Origin: Paragonimus skrjabini miyazakii
Taxonomy: Eukaryota; Platyhelminthes; Trematoda; Plagiorchiida; Troglotrematidae
Length of the DNA: 64,000 nt
Direction: 5' to 3'
Assembly (NCBI GenBank): GCA_014338405.1
Contig: JTDE01000310.1
Location: 250,086 to 314,085 of the forward strand
Shown here: positions 11,181 through 22,419 of the stretch, one piece after another
Layout: every line of letters starts with the position of its first letter
Position numbering within the stretch: position 1 is the first letter of the stretch
Translations under genes and position numbers: made by a program
Notes under the pieces: generated by a model
The model's input: the letters and a program-made list of their open reading frames with translations, nothing else
Databases searched by the model: none
What the model was told of the DNA's origin: nothing

Positions 11181-14100
11181 TGTTGGATAAGTTGATGGGT
11201 CTTTCCTCCAACATGGTGATACTGTATGCGTCCGGGATTGTCAGCACAAGCTACTTATATTATACGGTCGTCTCCAGTGCACAAGACAGTGGCGGCATTT
11301 GAAACCGTTCCTTCTGAAATATACCTCTTGAAACGCTTGTACAACCATAGTAATCAGAAGCGTTTCAGAAATCTTCAAACGATTGGTTGCTGCAATATTT
11401 ACACCGGTTCGTTGGCTATTTCTGGAGTGTGATTATAGTACCTTCCTTGTTCCTTGCCACTGGATGTTATCAATATTATCGCTGTTGTTTTGCCCAGCTT
11501 TAACGCACTGATTATTCATTTTATTGTCAATAACTTCCAACCCATTTCCTATTGTTTTGGACCTGTTTACTAATCGAGTTTATTCTTCTGTCTTCACTAA
11601 ATCAAATCGATGATCTCACTCAAGATGCTTGATAAATCTTAGTTACTAACACCAAACGCCCCAGTGCATATGCACGTAATATTTCAGCAGTTCAAGCGGG
11701 TTGAAAGCAGGAAGACAGATTTCAGCGGTTTATACGTTAATTTGGGGCTGAATGTCCAAATCATCCCGATCCTGCCAGTTTGTCTTAGTCCATAACCAAC
11801 AAATGTCCGCTGACTTACAAGGTGGTAACTGAAAATAGACTATAGAGCTATTTTTGAGGATCATGGCAATTTCTGAGTATAAATTAAGATTAAGAATACA
11901 ATAAAATAAACACTCGAAAGCGTTTCAAAATGTTCCGCGGAAGAACAAATAATAAACTTCAGGGCAAGACCGTTCCAGTGATTGAGTGTTCGGTGAGAAC
12001 AGGATTGTCGCCTTAGAAAGGTCCCCGGTAAATTTATGTATAGCTTCTCGTCATGACTTCATCGGTCGTTATCAGCTAACAGATGGACAGTGCCAATCGT
12101 ATTTCGTACGAAGTCCGATTGCGATATCACAGAAGTAAACCATAGTTTTACCAGGTAACTGGGCGTCCTCTTCACTTTCTTAGTCTGTGAAATTCTTTAT
12201 TTAGATGACAGTTTCCTCTCGACTACACAGGTATACGCCACACAATCCTTCAACTTAACAAAATGCGGCAGATTGCATCCAGTTATTTTTTAACGATGGT
12301 TTATTTTCAACCCGTTAGGGTTGATAGACACAAACCACCTCAAATTGCCAGTTTACACTGGCTATGTCCACAATGACTCCGAATGATGTTTGTAATGCTT
12401 CCTTATACTCGCTCTCAATTTGAGAATCCACGACCGGTTTCGTCTTCGTTTGGACTCATCAGGTAGAGGTAATCTGAATAAGTGATTGAACCGGCTACTT
12501 TTCACTCTTATCCGCTTGGTCTCCAGTTTTATTAGAGTTGCTCATGACGGGAGAAGTTTGTAAGTAATCAGGTCATCGCTTGTCTTCACCGCGTTAGTGT
12601 GGATAGACCCAGTTAACTTCGAATTGCCATAACCGAAAGGGTTCCAAATGCTTACCGAGCCAATCACAATACTGACTATTACAAAACTATTAACATCAAA
12701 TCAATATCATAAAAGGACACTTCTAACTCCTAAGTCATTGCATCCATAACATCTTTTCCACACCATTTTTCTTTAATGCATATCGATTTCTTCATTTTAT
12801 TTTTGATTAAAAATTCATGCCTAAATCTGTGCTTCTAATTCTTCTTTTATCCTTTATTCGGCACGATTCTCAGTTATTTCTAATTTCTGGCTCAAAAACT
12901 GGCATTAAAATCAAATCACTGGTTTTCTTTCTTCACTAGGCATTTCCCGTGTGAAGTCCACGAAATTGTTCCTTGAAATTGATTGGCTATACTTTTTAGT
13001 TCACTACGTTAGCTGCGTCAAGTATCTGTCCAGATAAAAGCTGTTTCTCCCAAGGCAGCGTGCTGAGAATCTATGTACAAAACCATTGATCCCTTTCTCA
13101 GTCACGCACACTTCATATCCTCATTCTGTTACCGTCTGCATTCTCTTCCACTGGATACACTATTCAACGGTTTTTAATCGGGATTCATTATCCAAAAATA
13201 TTACACTTTTTGCTACACTTTCTAAACTATTCTGACTTAACGTACACATTTTGTTAACTTGCAGTATGGAGCAAATCCATCAGATTCTGAATCGGTTCAT
13301 TTTTGATCAGTCCAAGTCTGTCTTACCATATATTTGCATATTACTAACTACGTTACATCTACTTGAGTTTTACGTTATTTTCTAAGTGGATCAACTCCAC
13401 TTAAGAGCAGTTTTAGCTGTAAATTAACAAAGAACTGAATAAATAATTTGCATGGGATCGTATTATCTCAGACAGTTTCTTACACGCTCCATAAATTTTA
13501 TTACAGTGTGACTTGAATACATTACTATACAGCAATCAAATTTGATCGTTGCTTTTGTAATCGGATAAAATTTACAGTCGGCTCCTTTCGAAAACATTCA
13601 AGTTTGACGGTTGACAGACTTAGTCTTTTGTGTATTTTGTAAGTTCAAAATTATCAAAATATATTTAAGCCTTAGGTTACCGATCAATGTTAACAAAAAC
13701 TGCTTCCTCTGGTTGCGAATGTGAATTGTACAAAAAGTCGGTTATAACGAATGTTTGAATTCAATAGTGTAGCAATCAGCTTGGTTGTCTTAACTGAACT
13801 GGTGTGTTAGAATTCAAACCTAATTCATGACAAAGGTATACACAAAATTGGTAACCCCCCCCCAGCAAGAGCGTAAGTTGATTTTAATGCATTTTGTTTT
13901 CCAGGGGACCAGTTCGAAGTTTCATCTGAATGTGAAAGCCTTGAGGGACAATGGACGTTGTACCCATTATGAGTTATTTATGTTAGTTGCGCTTTATAAC
14001 TTGAGAATGTGACAAGTTTGAAGTTATATATTCATTCATTAAATTGGTCAGAGTAGTTTGACTGATGGACATATCTGGCGTTTGGAATCTTCGTTAATGT

Positions 14101-16811
14101 AAGCCTTCAAAAGGAGGAATATAGCAAACATCCGTTGACGGGAATTGTCAGTGTTTTTTTTGCATGTAGCCAGTTTGATCACAGTGTTATATACAGCAAG
14201 CTGTAGTCCCTTGATTCATTGTAGCTAAGCAGTTTTCACCAATCCTAGGCTATACAGTTTGGATAGAACTTAAAAATTAGGCTGTCAGTATCCCTATGTA
14301 GAGGTGTACTGTAACTGCCGATAATCTGTAAAAATCATGTAACTCCATCTATCCAGTTTTGTGTTTTATTCGTTTGAAAATAATCCTACACTAAATGAGC
14401 CCGCGGTTTTCGAATGAAAATTCCAAAGTTATCATTAACAGATGTGCTGTCAATGTTATCGTTACTGCCACACTACTGGTTTTTTTATATCTGTCCTTAG
14501 CGGTTCGTGAATTAATGGAGTGCTAACTATTCGGTATGACCTTCATTCTTGTTCTATCTTAATCAGTCGGATATGTAAGAATGGAAACTTCGATAGTACT
14601 GCATTACGCCAATACTACTAAAATTAGTTACCGGTGTTTCTCAAAATGCATTTGGTTTACCCATTATCAATCTACATCTTTCTACACGAAATTCAGTTGA
14701 GTTCCCTACATCAGTCTGACAGTACTCATTTTTGGTTTATTGTCTTATATAACAAAGATTGATATCTCAACAATTTTTAAGTCAGAGGTTGGAACAACAT
14801 ATTTGGACAATCTATTAAAAACTAGTGGTCGGTTAGTTATTTACGTCAACAGTTTGTCATCGTTATTCCAGGTATTTTACTGGGATTTGTATGGATGAAC
14901 AACGTTCAGAGTCAGGTGATGGATGAATTGGATGAAACAAACATGTAAGTTAAATCTGTTTTGAGCATTCTACTCACCTACCACCTTTTAATCTTATTGG
15001 TTGTCTTGCCACACGCAACTCTGTTGTTTGTTTCCTGCAAAAATTGCCTCTAAACCATTGTTGTTCATACAGCTGGAACGCTGGTAACAACTGATTGTGT
15101 GTTGATAGTAAACATCCTGGTAATCAAGTAACAAAGTTCTTCCATTTGAGAAGAAACACTTCTTTCCCAAAAGAACTATTCTGTGGTGTTGTTGCAACAA
15201 ATACCCCCCCTCCAATAGTTAACAAACCTTCCGGAACAACATTTAGAAACAATCTTTAGAAATAAAATAATATCTTCACGACTTAGAAGAAAAAACAACG
15301 AAAATCTTTTCAGACCAGATTCATTTTGTTAACGCACTGATTACAGATTGTATCGACAAAGTACATAAAAGGTTTCTTGCAAACGACGCCGTTCATTGAT
15401 GACTGATAAATTTATAATTGGATTGACCTAAATAAGGCATGAATGATGACTTTAGGAAAGTTGTGTGTTTTTTTCTCTTCCTTTGTCATAAAATAATGTG
15501 TTGCGTATTGGACAATCCTGCAAACCTTGTCATCACTTGGTTTTGGAGTCTTCCACAAGTAACCATTAAGTGCGACAGAGGGTACACACAGAATGTGATT
15601 TGTCCCCAACTTGCCGGACGTGAAATAAACTAAGGATTTTGTTTTTTTTATCTCAGTGCTTGAAGTTATTGGCTGAAGTAACCCAATTCTAATGTGAACC
15701 AAAAGCCATTCGACTTGAAAACGGAAGAAATCGGGCCACATTTGATCGATTTCTTGGAGGTTTCAGACGGTGAACTGAGTGAATAGCGTTCATCGGAACA
15801 TGATCTTGTTATTCACGTTTCAGTTAATTTTTTTTGTTCCAAGTCCAGATGAAACAATGATCGTATTATTCTGTTAGTTCAAAGTTTCTGAGTTTGTGTA
15901 ATTGCTAGTCAGCTCTCGTCTAAGCCGGAGTAGCCAAGCAGAATTCAGGTCCATACGCTGCACAACACTATTGCAGGACAGCAAATTCTGGATATCGTAA
16001 CATCGACTAGAGGGGGGTGTATGTTCTACCATGTACTCCTCACTACTTATAATCATTATTGTGCTTTGCCTCAACAGGTGATTATTTACTGTTCTATAAC
16101 GAATGTGTTGTCGACGCAATAAACCGTAGGCTAAGACTATTCAAAACTTACTTCCTGTCAAGCAGATTGTGCGTCTTGATTATATCAACGCGTTTATTTC
16201 AGTGTTTATTACTGTGTAAAATATTCCTACTCTTTGCGGTACATTCACTGATCGTGTTTCATAAGCGCAGTAAGTCGTCCCCTTTCCGGATGAAGAAACA
16301 CCTTTTTGAAATCTTGGGAACTGCTTTATGCTGGGTAAAGTATTTTAAGCATAAGGGAATATCTCATCAGCTATGCTGTACATTATGAATTAGCACACCC
16401 ACACTCTCATGAACAAATCAAACGCACTTGTGAATAAGATTACCCAGTGATTTGATGAAAATTCATTTTCTACGTGTATCTGTATGAACTGGCATTACTC
16501 TAGGTTAAAACCACACTAAGCTCCCGTTTTAGTGGTTGGTGCATTCGATGGTGAAATCGAGTGTGAGAATATGCGCACCTCGTTTTGAAGCTGTTTACCG
16601 TGGAAGCCGGACGGTAAAGATGATCACACCCGTTACGGTTGTTACGGTCTAAAGAACTCAGTGGAGCTGCTTTTCTCCACACCTTTTTATTGTACTTCAA
16701 ACACTCATGTGTAGATTAGATTCCATCTCAGAAACGTACCGTACAGCGGCAATGTCGAGACGATGAAATATTTTGTTCATCCACTTATTCAACATACAGG
16801 GTAATAGTGAT
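11181..16811. other. Gene-poor stretch with one ribozyme
   Basis: Apart from the hammerhead at 12427-12467 I see no gene. An open segment at 14872-14944 is bounded by good acceptor and donor sequences but is unsupported by similarity. A run of nine C lies at 13855-13863. Short frames at 15412-15741 (-) and 16059-16388 (+) look like chance. Confidence 0.5.
12427..12467 (-). ncRNA. Hammerhead ribozyme, Penelope-like type
   Basis: On the minus strand the core CTGATGA (12462-12456) is followed by a GTC/GAC stem II with an 8-nt loop, then GAAA, then the self-complementary ACCGGT and the cleavage triplet GTC, and then GTGGA, which pairs with CTCTAC on the 5' side (5 bp, one of them G-U). Cleavage is predicted between 12432 and 12431. 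Very short palindromic stem III sequences like this are known from hammerheads in Penelope-like retroelements, which are believed to work as dimers. No coding part of such an element is visible next to it, so it may be a solitary terminal repeat. Confidence 0.7.
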
Positions 16812-16820
16812 AATAACCCT

Positions 16821-17089
16821 GATCATTAATCACAAGTGAAAGTGGTTGAGCGTTCTCATATGATAATTCGGTCGTGCCTAACATGAGGTCAATGGCGTAG
16901 TGGTAAACACGGTTGCTTCATGAACAGCGTGTCCGGAGTTTTAGTCTCTGCAGTGACGAGGATATGCACTACTGACGGGCTCTAATGAGAGCGAAACTCG
17001 AGTCTAGTGCTTCTTTTCGAAATGGGCTGATTGGAATGTTTATGGGGATACGGCAGCTGTGATCAAGTGTGGGTGATGTTCAACTTGAA
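16821..17089 (+). mobile_element. Hammerhead SINE with 9-bp target-site duplication
   Basis: AATAACCCT at 16812-16820 recurs at 17090-17098. The element starts in GATCATTAATCACAAGTG and has the family's tRNA-like part (A box TGGCGTAGTGG, a B box weakened to GAGTTTTAGTC), the ribozyme at 16966-17010 and the 3' part ending in GGGTGATGTTCAACTTGA. It is 5'-truncated relative to the 420-base copy at 10748. Confidence 0.8.
16966..17010 (+). ncRNA. Hammerhead ribozyme with a single core mutation
   Basis: Stem I (GCACTA/TAGTGC), stem II (GCTCT/AGAGC), GAAA, CTCGAG and the GTC cleavage triplet are all perfect, but the first core strand reads CTGACGG where an A is invariant (position A9). From what is known of hammerheads this should abolish or strongly reduce cleavage. 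Confidence 0.8.
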
Positions 17090-18059
17090 AATAACCCTAT
17101 AAGTTTGACATCCCCGTGACATGATTGGTGGGAATACTAGTAAATTTAGCAGTTAGGGTTAATGGCCTAGTTCACTTGTTATTTGTTAAGTTTGACACTT
17201 AGCTTGCAATCGCTTATTTGTCAGGCCAAATGGTATTATTGGCTTGTACGTTTTCAGTTAATCTATGTGAACGCATAAACAACGGAATAACTAAGTCACG
17301 TGACTACTTAGATGGCAAAGAGTTACGTTTGTCCTGAATCGTCATCTATATTCTGGGAGTCATTTGAATGGTTGAGTGAAATACCTCAGACCTGGCGGCG
17401 TCAATTTGTTTAATTCGTGTTCTGTTTACTTCGTGAATAGTGTACTGGTTCTTGACGAGAAGGATTCTTGTTGAACTGGTGATCCACAGAAGTCACCTTG
17501 TTGTACCATCATAGTGGTTTACAGTTTTTTGTGTTCTCGATTCATCAAAGCAGCCAAACTCAGTTAGTGTTACTGACAAATGTCCATGACTGATCATTTG
17601 TTTGACAACTCCTCCTATGTCATATTTGGAGGCAATCAAACGTCTCTTTCATGTTTGTAGTCCGCAGACGCGCGGATTCAAATGGCAAGGTTGACAGCGT
17701 TTGTGCAAAATGGTACCCGAATAATTATGTTTATGATGGTACTTTGTAGGTGAAGGTAGCACAATATGGCATGGAATTTGTGACAGTACAAACAGTTAGA
17801 ACGATTCAGTGAACTGTTGATTTTGTACTCAACATTTTGACCACTGAGGTTGAAAGTTTAAACGATGCAAACAATCTTCCATAATTGGCGCAACAACACA
17901 TTGAAACCAGTATCGTTCCCATGTAGGTTCGTCCGTTTGAGATGGACTGGATATGTACTGAACAATGATAACTATTAGGGGATTTCAATTGACGTGATTT
18001 GAAATCGTAATTAAACATGACTATCGCATGACTGCAACACGTGCTGATCACTTACTTTT

Positions 18060-18215
18060 AAACGGAAGTTCTATACTCGAGTTCCGCTGTCGTTTAGGCT
18101 GTCCAATAGTGTACATCCTTGTCAAGACTGTGACCTGAACTCCCGTTCACCATCTCATGAGGCAGTCATGTTGACAATCGCGCCACTGACCCCCCGCCTG
18201 GCATGTTAGAACCGT
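18060..18215 (-). mobile_element. Diverged relic of the hammerhead SINE family
   Basis: On the minus strand the segment keeps the tRNA-like part (CAGTGGCGCGATTGTC, TGCCTCATGAGATGG, then GGAGTTCAGGTCA) and a ribozyme remnant with CGGAACTCGAG. Stem pairing is lost. Confidence 0.6.
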
Positions 18216-18309
18216 CATACATAAAGGCCCAGACACATTTGTTTTTGAGTACTACTGAGGATGTCTGATTGTCTCCGTACCATACAGAGTAACCTTTATA
18301 TTTGCTCAA

Positions 18310-18545
18310 TTCAGTCGTGCTTAGTGTGAGATTAGTGACTCAGTGGTCACCACCGTTGCCTCACAGAAGTGTGCCTGGAGTTCAAATCATGGCTGTGGGA
18401 AATATATCCACTACTGACAAGCTTTAATAACAGTGAACCCATAGTGCAATGACTCTTTACGAAAGAGGCTGGTTAGAAACCTTTAAGATTGTCACAGAAC
18501 ACCTTCGTGCTGTGAGTAAGGTACATGTCCACCACAATTTTTGTT
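18310..18545 (+). mobile_element. Diverged relic of the hammerhead SINE family
   Basis: The order of parts is kept: GACTCAGTGGTCACCACCG (A-box region), GTTGCCTCA, GAGTTCAAATC (B-box region), then CCACTACTGACAAGCTTTAAT and a 3' part that ends near 18545. In the ribozyme the core has CTGACAA, and the GAAA strand and stem III are destroyed. Confidence 0.55.
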
Positions 18546-19069
18546 GTAATTCAGACTTGGGTTGATTGACCGGAGCTCGTATGCCGAGTGCGGCGGGCTG
18601 ATAAATCTACACTGAACGTGGTAATATGTGCAAATAGGTTCAGGTACTCCAGAAACCTGCCTGAACTTTAAAGTATTGGCAGTAGTTTTAATAAAAGTTA
18701 AATTGAGCTTAGAGGCCAGATTTTATGGAACGAAGTGAAAGTTAGGCGTTAAAAAGATTTTACTACTTATAACTATTGTCCTAGACCGATTGACAAGACT
18801 CCTTCATTGGATAGACCTTGGTTAGTGCCGACGAGGAATGGCTAAAATGGTAGCGACAGGCAAAACGGACTACTCTGGACATCAAACGATCAGAACATCG
18901 TCGATAACAAAAACTTAACCTATGTACGCCTGAAACACACAAATGTCAAAAGTTGAACAAGAAACACGTCTTTTTGTTTGTCTTCATAAGTTGAACGTTT
19001 TGGTTGATTCTCGTCAGTTCAGTTTCACGTGATATGAACTGAACGCTAGTCACTAACACAACTAGTCAC

Positions 19070-19245
19070 GAACACAACTAGAGTTCTATCTCCGGTACGG
19101 ACAAACCTGTGCATCACGGAAGAGCTCCAACAAGAACGAAACTCAAGCCTAATGACTTCTTTTGAAGTGGGTTGACGGAATAGTGCTGATGAATAATGCA
19201 AACTGCAGTAAACTCTGAGTGGTCTTCAACCCGCAACAGACAAGA
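19070..19245 (+). mobile_element. Diverged relic of the hammerhead SINE family, 3' half
   Basis: From about 19080 the family's B-box region and ribozyme region can be followed (GAGCTCCAACAAGAACGAAACTC, then CTTCTTTTGAAGTGGG), and a 3' part with GAGTGGTCTTCAACC. Immediately upstream a 16-base unit CTAGTCACNAACACAA is repeated in tandem at 19046-19061 and 19062-19077. Confidence 0.5.
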
Positions 19246-21967
19246 GCCGCATATGGTCGTCAATACATGGTTTTCATAGCCGTGACGACATCAGTCGTAC
19301 ATATTTGACCAGTGGCTCAAACGTCAGTTTCTTTTGCCTTTGGTCAAGCTCCTCAAAGGTGAATCAGATCACAGTGAAGCGTCAACTGGATAGAGGAATA
19401 TTCTGTCAAGTTCCAAGCTTCCACCCCTTAATCACTGCAAAAATTGGTAACCGGCAGAGAGATGTTGGCAAGTTATGCATCACAAGGCACTCTTGGTTTG
19501 TATTTTTCATGCCCATATGAAGTGGCTTGTTACAAATGCACACATCCAAATTGCCTTGATCGGATTAATAAATTGGCGTTTTATACCTTTATATTGAATA
19601 CTATTCACAACAGTTAAACTATGCCTACACCACAATGGAGTCAACAGAGTTGCTTAAAAACTTCCACTCACTTTCAATCAAGGTTCACACAAAGTTTCAA
19701 CGACGCTCACAACTTTCAGTCAACCACATCAAGTCAAAGTTTAGTAATAGCTTTTTCGCAATGAAAACTCACATCATTACAAGAAATCAATCAAAAATGT
19801 GAATATCAAAGAAAGAATGGCAAGTCGCAAGCCGAAAGGTCGATCTGCTAGTGAGATTGAAGAGATATGCTGACTGTTTCAAATCTCGACATCCAGGTTC
19901 ATTTTAGCGTGACATGACAACATATGGTATCCTAACCGCAGTCCAGATTGTTGGAATACAGACAAATTACACACCAATTATCATAATCATTCTTTCACTT
20001 GTGATGCTTTTAAAGTGGACCTGGAGGACGGGGATTTCGAATCGCACCACGCAGGGTTACCTGTGTGAACGCCATTCGGACTGTATCTAACTGATGAACA
20101 GTCTTATCATGGACGAGGGCGCCCATGATGGTAGGTCAGACTGAGGGCAAATATCATGAAAATCTATAGTAACTTCCCTGTGCAGTTGTAACTGCAGCAA
20201 CCGCAAATCGGCAACCTCAGGTGAGCAGTATTCAGACGTATCAACTGGTTGTTAACAAATCACAAATCAATTATCCTAATGACTCTATCACAAGTGATTT
20301 TGATGAGACTGATGACCTAGCGGACGAGAATGTCCCTTGTTAATCACCAGTTCTTCCATATGAATGACGTCTTTAAAGTTCAACTGGTTTTATTGTTTCA
20401 TTCCCCTTCGAGCAACTTTGTGTTAATCGGTTGTAGCTGAAGTAATCGAATTTCACCGATTCGCTATGAATATTGTTATAGAAACAAGAGAAACGACGGC
20501 AGGATATCACAGAGGCATACGTAACGCCTGTACCATCAGCTTCCAAGTTCATAAAACCACAGTATGCCGGTCATGTTTACGAACATTTGCTCATATTTAG
20601 ACGGAGTCTGTAAACTATCAAGCTTATCATTTGTGTCCTAGTTCGCTACGTCTAGGAGTCAAGAAAGATGGTCAACAATTGTTTGCCTGGCTAGTTCGTG
20701 GTTTATCGGTAAACTTCGTTTATCATGATCGCTTAATTTCTTGACTGGTTCCGATCAACAAATGCTGACTGAGTTACCTTCAAACTCTCCTTCATATAGT
20801 TATCTGCCCTCTATACACAATTCGAAAGTTTGGTACTTTTTTCAATTCATTCCGCTGGCAGCAGAAAAGGTCTTTGGTATTCATTTAAACTGTCACCTAT
20901 CTAATAGTGTGAAAGTTGGATCGAGGTAAGTGAATACATGATCAACTCTTCAATAACGTCGAAATTATGTTTTAGATCATTTGAATCAAAAGTGAATTAA
21001 CAACTACCTGGAAATGCTTAGCGGACAGGTCCTCAATTGTATAGTACAATAATGAGAACTTTTATAGAGAGGCTGTACATGGCTTTTGATCAGATTTATT
21101 TCAAGGTGTGCACACTGACACACTTATGGATATAACAAATGCATTTGAAAAGTGATGCGGGAGGATCGTTATATTATTTGACAGAACTTGTACGTTTCTT
21201 CCATTGGCGCTTGTTCAAATACAAGTTAACCTGAGTCAATGATTCCCCGAAATCAATTTGTAAAAGACCAGTAGTCTAGCGTAAGTTATCTTGTGCGTGA
21301 GCATTTTGTTCGTGTTTCATCTCCTACTACAGCGCTTCACAGTGTACACTCTTCTTCACAACAAAACTCTCGAATATGTTGGGCAGGTTTCTCTTAATGT
21401 AGGCAAGGGAAAATTTTGTTCGTTTATGGTGGAATTTGCACCGGCTCATTGTGAAGTTCAGTGATTGAATTTGTTAGATAATCAACGTTTAAATCAAAAC
21501 GAAAGATGGTATTTACAGTTTAAAATAATATTAACTTTGAGACATCCATAACTTCCGACACGGGTTGACCTTGATCGGCACACAGTTGTGACTACGTTAC
21601 ATTTACATACACTGTCCAAGCTTAATAATGGATCGCATCATCAACAGTCGTGGTGCGTTACAAACGAATGAGCAATAATAACCGTAAACAAATTTTATTG
21701 GTCGATAAAAGCATGAATACGGAATATACCATTGAAACAGGAATAGCGATAGGATGAACATATCATGGGACGAATAGAAGCAGAACAGTAAACAATACAA
21801 TCCCCCTAATGGGTTGGACATAGAGTGGACGTTGACTGGAAGGGAAAACACACAGCCAGCGTTGAACGGTAGCGTGTGATTAAGGTGGCTATGATTGATC
21901 TGCGGTTACGGAGGCTGCGAGGGCTGAAGAAATTTCTGGGGTAAGCCCACAGTACTGATGCGTAATC
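19246..21967. other. Gene-poor stretch with one weak exon candidate
   Basis: No recognisable gene or RNA. The 82-codon frame at 21603-21851 (-) is hydrophobic but matches nothing I know. A possible exon at 20800-20925 is listed separately. Confidence 0.45.
20800..20925 (+). CDS. Possible upstream exon of the module gene (weak)
   Basis: The segment is open throughout, is preceded by CTCTCCTTCATATAG and followed by the consensus donor GTAAGT, and has the same phase (2-2) and length divisible by three (126) as the four module exons downstream. It contains SKVWYFFQF, which can be lined up loosely with SKRWSPVKEF of the exon at 32346. That similarity is slight and could be chance, so this is only a candidate. 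Confidence 0.2.
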
Positions 21968-22088
21968 TGTTTGTGATTACTGATGAGTAGTAGGGGATTT
22001 TGATTTTCATATAGATTGAACATCACCCACAATTGATCGCAGCTGTCGCATTCCCATAGACTTTCCAGTCGGCCCCTTTCGAAAAGAA

Positions 22089-22133
22089 GCACTAGACTCG
22101 AGTTTCGCTCTCATTAGAGCTCGTCAGTAGTGC
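22089..22133 (-). ncRNA. Intact minimal hammerhead ribozyme
   Basis: On the minus strand: stem I GCACTA paired with TAGTGC (6 bp), core CTGACGA, stem II GCTCT paired with AGAGC (5 bp) across loop AATG, core GAAA, then CTCGAG and the cleavage triplet GTC. Stem III is reduced to two or three pairs with a tiny loop. All invariant residues (C3 to A9, G12 to A14, C17) are present. Cleavage is predicted between 22095 and 22094. Confidence 0.88.
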
Positions 22134-22313
22134 ATATCATCGCCACTGCCGGGACTTGAACCACGGACATTCAGTTCATGAGGCAACCGTGTTTGCCACT
22201 GCGCCATTGACCTCAGATTAGGCACAACCGAATTATCATATGTGAACGCTCATCCACTTTCGCTTGTGAGTAATGGTCAGGTTACTCGATCGCCTCGGCA
22301 GTGGCGATGATAT

Positions 22314-22358
22314 GCACTACTGACGAGCTCTAATGAGAGCGAAACTCGAGTCTAGTGC
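22314..22358 (+). ncRNA. Intact minimal hammerhead ribozyme, opposite strand
   Basis: Identical to the ribozyme at 22089-22133 but on the other strand, in the inverted arm of the same insertion. All core residues and stems I and II are perfect. Cleavage is predicted between 22352 and 22353. A transcript of either strand of this insertion would carry one sense ribozyme and one antisense copy able to pair with it. Confidence 0.88.
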
Positions 22359-22419
22359 TTCTTTTCGAAAGGGGCCGACTGGAAAGTCTATGGGAATGCG
22401 ACAGCTGTGTTTGTGATTA

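Larger units (their letters stand above)
21980..22407 (-). mobile_element. Hammerhead SINE with inverted 3' copy and perfect target-site duplication
   Basis: The insertion is flanked by TGTTTGTGATTA at 21968-21979 and 22408-22419. Its main part (21980-22293, minus strand) runs from the CGATCGAGTAACCTGACC region through the tRNA-like part, the B-box relic, an intact ribozyme (22089-22133) and the tail that ends CTACTCATCAG. At its 5' end lies an inverted piece (22297-22407, plus strand) that is the exact reverse complement of 22040-22150, 111 bases without a mismatch, carrying a second intact ribozyme. Because the duplication encloses both parts, they were inserted together. The arrangement resembles twin-primed retrotransposition of LINEs. 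The perfect identity of the arms suggests a young insertion or both arms being copied from one RNA. Element and inverted repeat enclose a 146-base loop. Confidence 0.9.

Noticed and set aside
14872..14944. Open 73-base segment between TTATTCCAG and GTAAGT
   Set aside because: Good splice signals, but its phase (1 to 2) does not match the module exons and the peptide is unrecognised. Single open segments of this size between such signals are expected by chance.
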